From: Coccinella septempunctata
Lineage: Eukaryota > Arthropoda > Insecta > Coleoptera > Coccinellidae
Direction of reading: 5' to 3'
Length of the DNA stretch: 64,000 nt
Assembly: GCF_907165205.1 (NCBI RefSeq)
Contig: NC_058189.1
Location: 43,984,270-44,048,269 of the forward strand
The notes beneath the pieces are model-generated. The model had not been told where the DNA came from and did not search any database. It worked only from the letters and a program-made list of their open reading frames with translations. The position numbers and the translations under genes were made by a program. Below are positions 21,775 through 30,339 of the stretch, piece by piece. How positions within the stretch are numbered: position 1 is the stretch's first letter; each line of letters starts with the position of its first letter.

Positions 21775-23156
21775 TATTTCAGTTTACTGAACATTCCTTG
21801 GAGTTTTTTCTCCATCTCTCTTTCAATTTTCAACATGATTTTGTTGAAAATTTTTTCAGTAAAAGTGTCTAAATCGTCGGCGGATTCAGAGACTTTTCTG
21901 TTTTCTTTTGTTTTGTTGATCGTAGGTTTAGCTTGGGGCATTTTCGGTGTCTCCTTCTTCTGTACTGGTTTGGGTACTTCTTTTTTCTTGTCGTCTACTT
22001 TGGAGGGGGTGGGCTTCTTTTTCTCCTGGACTTTTAGAGGAATCGTGCTCTGCTGAGCCGATTTCTGGCCTGTTTTCCTCTTCCTTGTAACTAATTTGAA
22101 TTCGCTACATCCTTTGTAGCTTGCTGGATGGCCTTCTTCACCGCACAGAACGCATGTGGCATTTCTCTCCTCACCTTTTCTGGTAAGTTCGCAATCGTTT
22201 GTGCAATGATTGCCCAAACATTTGACGCATCTGTATGGAAAAGAGCACTTGTTTTGGGCATGTCCGTACCTCTGACATCTGAAGCATTGGCTTGGATTTT
22301 CTGCCCTTCTTTTTGATTCCACTACAATGCAGAGATTGTAGAGGCGTCTTATTTCGAAAATCTCCTTTCTCTGAGTTTTTACCAGGTATAAGGGTATCAA
22401 CTTTTTGGTTTTATTGGATGTCATTCTGGACACCTCGGCGTCATGGATTCCTTGGACCTTTAGATCATTTTTTATTAAATCTAGGTCAGCATCTATTGGG
22501 AGATGTCTTATAACTGCATATATCTTTTTCTCTTCCTCCATCTGGTACGTGAAGTACTCCTTACCAATCTGGTCAAAATATTTTGTTATGTTCCTGTAGT
22601 CGTCCACAGTCGAGGCTACGATCCTGATCCCGTCTTTTACGACGGTTGCTCTGTTGTAGCTGAATTTCTTCAAGTAGAGAGCTTTTGAGATCTCTACCCA
22701 ATCGGCTGTACTCATCGTCGTGATGGGTGGAATTTTATCTTTTTTAGGTAACTCCGTTGCTTTTTTTGCGGTCTCTTCGTCTGAAGATGAACTTTCTTTA
22801 CGCGCAAAATTTCTCTTCTTCTCCGGTTCTGGAGCTACTTCCTGTTTGGAGGAATTTTTGGGGACCGCTACCGGCTTTGCAATTTCTGCAAATGTGGGGG
22901 ATTTCTGTGCCGTATTCTGTTTTGCAATTTCAGCAAAACTAGGGGATTGAGGAGCTTTATTCTTGTTAACTTCCTCTCTCAAGAGGCGTACCTCCCCGAC
23001 CAACTGAGACACGGTTTCAGTCAGTTTATTTATTTGAGCCTTCAACTGCCCATTCTCTTCTTTGAGCCTTACAAGCTCCTCTGCATCTCCATCGCTGAAT
23101 TCTTCGGTGTCCGTAGCTTCCATGTAGGAGCTCTCATTGTCTGAGACCTCCGACAT
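21774..23156 (-). CDS. Jockey-type ORF1: nucleic-acid-binding Gag-like protein
   Basis: The frame is 460 codons. It has an acidic N-terminus, then a probable coiled coil (about 28-65, LVRLKEENGQLKAQINKL and LVGEVRLLREEV), and a Ser/Lys-rich linker. A PRE_C2HC-like domain follows (about 195-275, with VIRHLPIDADLDLIKNDL) and then three Cys-rich knuckles (CFRCQRYGHAQNKC, CVKCLGNHC, CVLCGEEGHPASYKGC; about 290-350). The C-terminus is Lys/Pro-rich and ends with an amphipathic segment. Such proteins bind the element RNA and form particles. The last base of the ORF1 stop is the first base of the ORF2 ATG. Confidence 0.92.
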   Translation of the reverse strand: MSEVSDNESSYMEATDTEEFSDGDAEELVRLKEENGQLKAQINKLTETVSQLVGEVRLLREEVNKNKAPQSPSFAEIAKQNTAQKSPTFAEIAKPVAVPKNSSKQEVAPEPEKKRNFARKESSSSDEETAKKATELPKKDKIPPITTMSTADWVEISKALYLKKFSYNRATVVKDGIRIVASTVDDYRNITKYFDQIGKEYFTYQMEEEKKIYAVIRHLPIDADLDLIKNDLKVQGIHDAEVSRMTSNKTKKLIPLYLVKTQRKEIFEIRRLYNLCIVVESKRRAENPSQCFRCQRYGHAQNKCSFPYRCVKCLGNHCTNDCELTRKGEERNATCVLCGEEGHPASYKGCSEFKLVTRKRKTGQKSAQQSTIPLKVQEKKKPTPSKVDDKKKEVPKPVQKKETPKMPQAKPTINKTKENRKVSESADDLDTFTEKIFNKIMLKIEREMEKKLQGMFSKLK

Positions 23157-23609
23157 GGCTTTATGTCCGTATTGAACTATATGAGGTATTTCGGAATAAT
23201 AATGAATATTGGAAATCCTTACTACTATGTTACTATTAAGCTATGTGGCTAAATTAAATATTTTCTATACTATCAGAAAAATAAATCGACTCACCAGTGA
23301 TATCCGTGGAACCAGCGATCTTGGGATCTGGACTCGACACTGAATACACTGAATTTGAACGAATTTCCGCTCTATAACACATACACTTATAGATCTTACA
23401 AAAAAAAAACTTCGGAAGTTTCGTAGACGGAATCATAAATTCCGCAGCTTCGCCAGTGTACACTTTCACCTCCGCTTTCACTTTTACGGCACTGTGACAC
23501 TTCGACTTTCTCGTCCGCTTTCTCTTTTATGACACTTCGACTGTCTCGTCCGCTTTCTCTTTTATAGCACTAGGAGCACTGTAGCACGTCTTCTCTTGTC
23601 AAGCGAATA
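23157..23609 (-). promoter_or_regulatory. 5' UTR of the Jockey-type element with a 35-bp duplicated unit
   Basis: This is the non-coding leader between the 5' end (23609) and ORF1. It contains two tandem 35-bp units, 23496-23530 and 23531-23565 (each GACACTTCGACT...TTTTAT, one base different). Internal promoters of Jockey-type elements lie in this region; no TATA box is visible. Promoter function is inferred from position. Confidence 0.6.
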
Positions 23610-23622
23610 GGTGGAATTTTCA

Positions 23623-24830
23623 AAATTTTCAAAAAAAAAAAAAATCCACTTTTGTCCACCCAATTATTTCATTTGTTCGTCCACAAAACCGTAGAAATCG
23701 GAATTTTCAAAATTTTCAAAAAATGATTTCTACGGTTTTGTGGACGAACAAATGAAATAATTGGGTGGACAAAAGTGGACTTACGTAAGACAAACGATAT
23801 TTTCCATTCAAAATACGTTTTCGCAATTTTGCGGGGGCTGCTCAGAAACTGCACGGAAAAAACTTCTTCTCCCATATCTCTCAAGGGGCGCCTGGAAAAA
23901 TACAAAAGAATGGTGGACAAACATGAACCTACGATGGACAAACAACCCTTAAATTTAGAAATCAAAATTCGCATTTGAGGGTGCCAACTTCACACTTTTC
24001 AAAGTTTTTAAAGATTGATTTCTAGGGTTTTGTGGGTGGACAAATGAAATAATTGGGTGAATAAAAGTGGACTTACGTTAAACAAACGATCCATACCATT
24101 GATTTGAAAATACGTTCTCGCAATTTGTGTGTGCTGTTCAGAAAATGCAACAAAAAAAACATGTTTTTCCTTATCTCTCAAACGGTGCATGGAGAAATAG
24201 AAAAGGGGTGGACAAATATGGACCTACAATGGACAAACGACCTTGAAATTTTGGTTCAAGAATTCGCATTTGGGGGTGTCAACTTCACAACTTTCCAAAA
24301 TTCTCAAAGATTGATTTCTACGGTTTTGTGGGTGGAGAAATGAAATAATTGGATGGACAGATGTGGACTTACGTTGGACAAACGGTCCATACCAGCAAAA
24401 ATACGTTTTTCCAATTTGTGTGTGATGTTCGGAAAATGCACCGAAAAAATTCTATTTGCATACCTCTCAAATGTTGCATGGACAAATAAAAATTTGCAAT
24501 TGAAGGTCTAACTTCACACTTCCCAAAATTTTCAGAGATCTATTTCTATAGTTTTGTGGGTGGACAAATGAAATAATTGGGTGGACAAAAGTGGGTTAAC
24601 GTTTGGCAAATGATATATACCATTCAAAATAGATTTTCGCAATTTGCGGGTGCTGATCATAAATGGCACCAAAAAAACTTCCGCTTTCATATCGCTCAAA
24701 TGGTGCCTGGACAAGTGAAAAAAAAAGATGGACAAACATGAATCAACGATGGACAAACGACCTTGAGACTTTTTTTCCAAAATTTTCATTTGGGGATACA
24801 AGCTATGCAAGCTGTGAGTCAGTGTGAAAA
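23623..24830. repeat. Tandem array of ~290-bp satellite-like units with a palindromic junction
   Basis: Four units, the third shortened, repeat the same order of motifs: GATTTCTACGGTTTTGTGG, GGACAAATGAAATAATTGGG, AAAATACGTTTTCGCAATTT, ATCTCTCAAA, GGTGGACAAA and AATTCGCATTTG. They start near 23725, 24014, 24312 and 24536. At the left edge an inverted copy creates a perfect palindrome (23644-23699 against 23725-23780). A partial unit at 18705-18755 lies on the far side of the Jockey element, so the array pre-dates that insertion. Confidence 0.8.
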
Positions 24831-27421
24831 ACTTTGAAAGAAGAAATATTGCATTTCATATGCAAAATGTACAACTGAAACCTGGCGATTGTGAACAAAG
24901 GGAATTCTTGGAAGGTGTTGCTTATTTTCTTTTTATAGTAAAGTGGTAACTAATCTGTTGTGTGTTATTCTTCAATATGTAGGAACAGTGCGATCCAAAA
25001 AGAGCTATTAGCCATCATTTCATAGCACAGAATTGAAATTGCACTATAAAAGGGTATCTACTTTAGTTAATTTTAGTAGTTGGTATTTTATTTCGAACAT
25101 CTGATGCATAAACTTATCAACAGCGTCATATCTCTTGTCCTCAGTAATACTACTATTATTTCATCATTTGATAGATGAGCGTTGGAATTACTCCATAAAA
25201 GAGAGAAATTAAGAAAAATAAAAGTATAATACATACATTTTATTGCGTGCGCTAGCTTTATCGTGCTGAACTGAGGCTTTGTTGACTATTATTCATGCGC
25301 TTGTAGTTGAAGAGACTCAAACCCTGAGACACGCCGACAAAAATTTCACAAATTCACGGAAAGGTGTCCCATGAGAATAGTTGGTGTTTATTTTCCTAGG
25401 TGTGTTGTCCTCGAGTTCCTGTTCCAGGGGTAATAAAAAAGTTGAACATAATTTCAGCAATTTGCAGAACGTAATTTAGGTTATGAGTTAACCTCGAGAC
25501 CAAGTGTTGATAAATAGAATATTTTTGTTACTGAAAGTATTTCTGGAATTCATGGAAGTTCATTCATGATACATCATTCCATGTTCTGAAAAGATTACAG
25601 ATTCAATATTTAAAAAATTACGACAGAGATGGATCGCATAGTGCTAGCTACGTTCACTTCAACGGAACATTTATATAATGTAACATACAACGACTAAGGA
25701 GGTGAAGTTGAGGAATTCTCAAACTGGAATGGATTTTAATGTCCACAATGTGAAATTTTAAGAACATCCTTGATCATTTTCCGAAAAGCTCTTCAATGCG
25801 ATATTTTTCAGTTCTCCCTGCAACTTACTGTTACATTTCTGACTGACTGGGTGGTGCCAGTGTGGCATACGGTATCATAAAAAACTTGCATCGAATCTGT
25901 TCTTGAATGCAGTAACTGAACAAACTCTAATCACAGAAGAAGGCAAGAAATTTTATATGGCAGACACTCTATTGTATATAGAATGCTCGTAGCTTTGCAG
26001 TATTCTGTCTACGGCTTGTTTCTATAGCCATGAAAATGAACGAGAGTAGGTATGTCTCGTGAAAAATTTTTTTCTGCTGCACTATTCAAGGTAGACCCTA
26101 GGCTAATTTTTGGTATAAGTACTTCACAAGGTCAAAAGTATCCCTCTTGATATTAATCTGATACGTTAGAGTAAATCCCAAACTTCTCTCAAGAGCTCCC
26201 CCTACTATCTTCAGAGAGGAATCTTTGCTTTCATGCTTAGATAGCCACAAATTCGCAATGACCTTTGATTGATTAACCATTATGAAAGCTAACTTAATAA
26301 CTTCAGGCTACATCAGGTAGGTAATGTCGGATAGATGCTAATTATCTTGACATCCTGTAGAATGTTCGTTTAAATCTTTTGAACCAAGTTAACACGAATA
26401 GGTGATATATCGTCATGATAAGTCACCGCCATATTTTATTGTGGTATAGTGGAATATAAGAATTTTGTATTGCTGGATAGTCGGATAGGTTAGAGCCAGG
26501 CCTCCTCGTTGGCCAAATCTCACACATTTGGAGTTCTATTTTTGAAAATTGAGCGATGCCCTTTTCGACCTTGCTCTTGTCTACTCTCTTGACTAGCTCC
26601 AAATGTCAACGTATTACTATACGCAAATTCTATGGTACTTCGAAAACTGATTGGCCGACGCGGAAGCCCAACTCTGGAACTGTTAGAACTCTCAGAGTTT
26701 TCCGAAGCAGAAAACTATTCACTCTCTTCTCAAATTATTTTTGTTCACGTTGATGAATAAATTTCTCTTGTGTTAAACTCAAATATTGTAAAACTTCTGC
26801 TCAAAATTATTAATTTTTCTATTTTCATGTTCTTTCAATGCGTTCATTAGTACTGCACTAGTAGTACTATGTTCACTTGGGTCAATTCATTAATGTGCCT
26901 CCCCATGTATATATTTTTTGATATATTTTACAATTTACACAGATTTTCAGATCTCTCTAGATTTTCTCACATAGAAGTGGGTGTGTTGCACCAGGATTGA
27001 ACTTCTCATTCCCTTCTCTTTGATACTAAATGCTGATTTATTGTCCTCTCATACTCATCTCACTCATTTCAATCAGTTTCTTTTGTTTCTCAAGTCAACT
27101 TTATTATTAACCTCCCGCTTACATATGACTAATTACTATTATCGAGTTTTAGATGATAATGAATACTCATGTTCTCCAGAGTCCAGGGTCGAGAGTGGAC
27201 CCTGGATTTAGTTGATTTTCTTCAGAACACGATGTGATCTTCTCTAATATGGTTCAACAGTCAGTAGTTAGTAAGCCATGACAGTCTCGTCCTGGTTCTA
27301 CCTTGGAAGATCTGCTCTGGTAATCGTGTAGGTACTCTTAACCCTTCTGCTCTATTCGAAAACAACGATTTTGGTTTTACTCATTTAGTACTCTCATTTT
27401 GTATCTCATATAATTTATTAA
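24831..27421. other. No gene recognised
   Basis: Only scattered small frames occur (the longest in the middle, 26556-26753 plus, has no recognisable domain). No terminal repeats were detected. Confidence 0.5.
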
Positions 27422-27481
27422 TTGTATTTTCAACGTGACAGGGGATGACTGGAGAGGTCAGAATTGCAAAAAAACACCTTC

Positions 27482-27534
27482 AATTCGGCCGACGTTTCGA
27501 CATATTCAATGTCTTCATCAGGGCCCTTCAATTA
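27482..27534 (-). ncRNA. Hammerhead-ribozyme motif, left arm
   Basis: Minus strand: CTGATGA (27515-27521), stem II GACAT/ATGTC with a short loop, GAAAC (27494-27498), and cleavage triplet GTC (27491-27493). Stem I forms from GGCC just before CTGATGA and GGCC just after GTC, extended by AATT on both sides. Stem III is minimal (A-C/G-U), as in the short-stem-III hammerheads of retroelements that act as dimers. All core bases of the consensus are present. Activity is not shown. Confidence 0.65.
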
Positions 27535-27578
27535 GATAAAATCTCATGCAGTATACAGTAGAAAATATATACGTGATT

Positions 27579-28016
27579 AATTGTTCTTAGGTTATCGTCC
27601 ATTTAGTTAGATGAAATGAAAGAATATTGGGATTCTTGGACTAATTTTATTTATTGTTCCTCAATACAACGCCGACGTTTCGAAACGACTTGTTTCTTTT
27701 TCAAGGCTAGTATTCTGAACAATATCGTCGATATAGATTTAAGTTCGGTTTCATATTTCAAAGAGATCTAATTTTTGAAAAACTTTTAATGTTGTTTCAG
27801 GAAGACGCGGCCAATATTCCGCGTCTTCCTGAAACAACATTAAAAGTTTTTCAAAAATTAGATCTCTTTGAAATATGAAACCGAACTTAAATCTATATCG
27901 ACGATATTGTTCAGAATACTAGCCTTGAAAAAGAAACAAGTCGTTTCGAAACGTCGGCGTTGTATTGAGGAACAATAAATAAAATTAGTCCAAGAATCCC
28001 AATATTCTTTCATTTC
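27579..28016. mobile_element. Inner 438-bp palindromic insertion, related to the outer one
   Basis: Near-perfect arms of about 200 bp (27613-27810 and 27819-28016) meet at an 8-bp centre CCAATATT. The insertion is flanked by the 12-bp duplication ATATACGTGATT (27567-27578 and 28017-28028), with a 34-bp one-sided extension on the left (27579-27612). It sits inside the left arm of the outer foldback. Each arm carries a GAAACGTCGGC segment like the hammerhead 3' half. Confidence 0.65.
27922..27958 (+). ncRNA. Degenerate hammerhead-like motif in the inner palindrome
   Basis: GCC (27922-27924) can pair with GGC (27956-27958); GAAAC/GTTTC (27933-27937 and 27943-27947) forms a stem II; GAAAC (27948-27952) and GTC (27953-27955) match the 3' core. 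The CTGATGA half is replaced by CTTGAAAAA, so cleavage is unlikely. The mirror copy lies in the left arm near 27671-27707. Confidence 0.4.
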
Positions 28017-28870
28017 ATATACGTGATTGTTACAATAAGATATATTATAAGAATAAATAACACTTACAATTTGGATTGGTTTCTTTTAAATCAACAGTAA
28101 AATCAACATCCGACAACAATACACAGAATGGAAATCTCTGCAAGGAAAGAAAAAAAACATGCGATGGATTGATCATTGAAAGGAAAACAAACTGGCGTTC
28201 TTCAATAGGGTGCGCGCATGCTAGAGGTGTTTGATCTACTGTGGTCATGGTTTTCTTTTAATATATTATAGTAGCCTTGGTTGAATATCGCTTCTACAAT
28301 TTACAGTTTCCTCTGTCATTATGTGGAATATTTCGTGAAGGAGTCTTTTATATAGATATGGTTGTCGATCTATAATGGACGTATTTGCAAAACCAAACTT
28401 ATGTGTTCATCCAATTTTTTCTTTAGGTGAGCACTGCAAAATCGAAAACCACAAGTTTGATTTTGCAAATACGTCCATTATCGACAACCACGTCTATATA
28501 AACGACTCCTTCACGAAATGTTCCACATAATGACAGAGGAAACTGTAAATTTTAGAAGCGATATTCAAAATTTCAACCAAGGCTACTATAATATATTAAA
28601 AGAAAACCATGACCACAGTAGATCAAACACCTCTAGCATGTGCGCACCCGATTGAAGAACGCCAGTTTGTTTTCCTTTCAATGTTCAATCCATCGCATAT
28701 TGTTTTTCTTTCCTTGCGAAGATTTCCATTATGTGTATTGTTGTCGGATGTTGATTTTACTGTTGATTTAAAAGAAACCAATCCATATTGTAAGTGTTAT
28801 TTATTCTTATTGTAACGATCACGTATATATTTTCTACTGTATTTGTGTAAGACTGCATGAGATTTTATCT

Positions 28871-28923
28871 AATTACAGTGCCCTGATGAATACATTAAAT
28901 ATGTCGAAACGTCGGCCGAATTG
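28871..28923 (+). ncRNA. Hammerhead-ribozyme motif, right arm
   Basis: CTGATGA (28883-28889), stem II ACAT/ATGT (28892-28895 and 28901-28904), GAAAC (28906-28910) and GTC (28911-28913). GGCC follows at 28914-28917, but the 5' side reads GTGCC, so stem I is weaker than in the left-arm copy; AATT lies on both sides further out. It is the inverted counterpart of the motif at 27482-27534, with base changes in stem II that keep it paired. Confidence 0.6.
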
Positions 28924-29014
28924 AAGGTGTTTTTTCTGACCTCTCCAGTCATCTTCTGTCACGTTCTAAATTGAAAGGTCATCAACCAGGTTACCCCGTT
29001 TGTATTTTCAACGT

Positions 29015-29720
29015 TGCTTATATTAATTATAATATTATTGCTCTACTCATATTCAATGTATTGTTCTCATTGATGACCAGACTTAGACAATTTAGCTTTC
29101 AACTCTTAGCCTGCATCAGAATTGCAACTCAGCCTTCTCATTAAAATTCATTATTTTTCCTTCTGGCGGAATAAAGAGACTCTCGCAATCAATTTTCATT
29201 GATGGCTCTGTCGCAGTAAATGCTGTGTTAAAATTGAATTTGTTGAACTTTCTCAGTATCTAAGTCTGACTTAATATGACTTCTCATGTGAACTAATCTA
29301 GATCACCTCCGTTTTTTAGTTGGATAATGTCGCTCTGAGTTTGAAGATGTTGGTATTTGTATTCAATACTGTATTAATTTTATGCGGGTGACTTATTCAG
29401 TTTATTACTGTGAAAGATTTGCCATGAATGATTGTAATGAATCCCAGTTTTCTGAGGAAAATTGGAGTTCATTTTAGTGCATTCCTTTCATTTCATAATT
29501 CCGCCTTTGGAAATATTTAATTCTCAAATATTCAGTACATTCATTCCGATAGGCAAAGTAAATGTAAAAAACCGTTTATCTGTGTTTAACGTTGTTTTTC
29601 TTGCATGCCGTTGAAGATTTCGACGTTTTTCTGATGTTGATATGCGATAAACCGGAGCTGACGACGTTTTTCATTCTTGTCGCATTCTGGAATTTTCAGA
29701 TTTTCAACGTGTGGGGGATT
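29015..29720. other. No gene recognised
   Basis: AT-rich sequence without a supported frame or repeat. It leads up to the TATA box at 29725. Confidence 0.45.
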
Positions 29721-29746
29721 TGCCTATAAAAGCAGATTTTCCCCCG
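29714..29746 (+). promoter_or_regulatory. TATA-box promoter candidate inside an inverted repeat
   Basis: TATAAAA (29725-29731) is enclosed by GGGGGATTTGC on the left and GCAGATTTTCCCCC on the right, which pair around it. A pyrimidine-rich start region follows ~30 bp downstream. The following kilobase lacks an ORF but holds three hairpins and ends with TGGCGCTCGAG (30748-30758), which resembles a retroelement primer site. This could be the leader of a degraded LTR element; no matching second LTR was found. Confidence 0.4.
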
Positions 29747-30070
29747 CGACGGTCTCTTTTACTTTTTGATTTCTGCTCTTTCACTTTGACTCTTTTACGC
29801 TCCGTACTTTTCTGCGATTCGACGTTAATTGTGTGCACGACAAGCCGCTCAACAATTTTAAAAATAATTTTGTGTTGCGAGTATTAGTGCTATTAGGAAT
29901 TAATTTTTAGTTTTCATTTGTTTTCCGCGAGTGCCTGAAATAAAGGAGGTAGGTCCCCGTCTTTACCGTTCAGTTTCTTTATTAGACCTACACCGGTTAC
30001 TTCTTTGACACTGCTGTACTGTATCGCTTTCTGTTATATTTTATCGTACTTTACCCTGTTTCGCGAGTCT

Positions 30071-30130
30071 GACTTTTCCCTTCGCTATCAGTCATGGCGC
30101 GTAAGCCCTTGGGGTACTGAAGGGAAAGTC
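30071..30130 (+). ncRNA. Structured hairpin repeat, unit 1
   Basis: GACTTTTCCCTTC pairs with GAAGGGAAAGTC around an apical region that begins ATCAGTCATGGCGCGTAAGC and ends CCTTGGGG. It is one of three hairpins with the same apical sequence but different stems. Confidence 0.5.
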
Positions 30131-30180
30131 CCGTCAACCCCCCTTGTCCGCGTTCCGCGTCATAAGTGTTGAATCCGAAA

Positions 30181-30235
30181 TCTCTTCTTTTCTATCAGTC
30201 ATGGCGCGTAAGCCCTTGGGGTAGAGAATAAGAGG
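30181..30235 (+). ncRNA. Structured hairpin repeat, unit 2
   Basis: The apical sequence is identical to unit 1 (CAGTCATGGCGCGTAAGCCC then TTGGGG), but the arms are different: CTCTTCTTTTCTA pairs with TAGAGAATAAGAG apart from one mismatch and one wobble. A stem that changes while pairing is kept is the pattern expected under selection for RNA or DNA structure. Confidence 0.5.
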
Positions 30236-30278
30236 TACCGCTCGTCTTCAGTGGAATCCCGTAGTTGCGCTAAAAATA

Positions 30279-30335
30279 GACCTTTTCTTCGCTATCAGTC
30301 ATGGAGCGTTAGCCCTTGGGGTAGCGAGTAAAAGT
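30279..30335 (+). ncRNA. Structured hairpin repeat, unit 3
   Basis: The arms are GACCTTTTCTTCGCTA and TAGCGAGTAAAAGTC, with one bulge. The apical sequence differs from units 1-2 at two bases (GGAGCGTTAGCCC). The units are spaced about 100 bp apart. Confidence 0.5.
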
Positions 30336-30339
30336 CTCG

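Larger units (their letters stand above)
18756..23609 (-). mobile_element. Full-length Jockey-type non-LTR retrotransposon (4854 bp)
   Basis: The element ends in a 28-nt poly-T (18756-18783, the poly(A) tail on the minus strand) and is flanked by the 13-bp duplication GGTGGAATTTTCA at 18743-18755 and 23610-23622. It has a 5' UTR of ~450 bp, ORF1, ORF2 and a ~280-bp 3' UTR, and both ORFs are intact. The clade call rests on the PRE_C2HC-type ORF1, the APE endonuclease, YADD reverse transcriptase, the absence of an RNase H and the A-tail. It is a candidate for recent activity. Confidence 0.93.
27437..28999. mobile_element. Penelope-like foldback insertion carrying hammerhead motifs (outer)
   Basis: Two arms of several hundred bases (about 27437-28392 excluding the inner insertion, and 28449-28965) are inverted copies around a ~55-bp spacer. 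The whole is flanked by the 15-bp duplication TTGTATTTTCAACGT (27422-27436 and 29000-29014). On the right a 34-bp extension (28966-28999) lies between the end of the palindrome and the duplication. Inverted terminal repeats, a short one-sided extension, a variable duplication and hammerhead cores are traits described for Penelope-like retroelements. No reverse transcriptase is present, so the class is inferred. The palindromic arms encode mirrored 67-68-codon frames that I regard as chance. Confidence 0.6.

Noticed and set aside
28045..28815. Two almost identical 67-68-codon frames on opposite strands
   Set aside because: They are mirror copies created by the inverted arms of the foldback, with no coding signature.
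30071..30335. Possible twister-type ribozyme (AAGCCC and GGGG segments)
   Set aside because: The P2 and P4 helices and the expected order of conserved bases are not present; kept only as an unnamed structured repeat.
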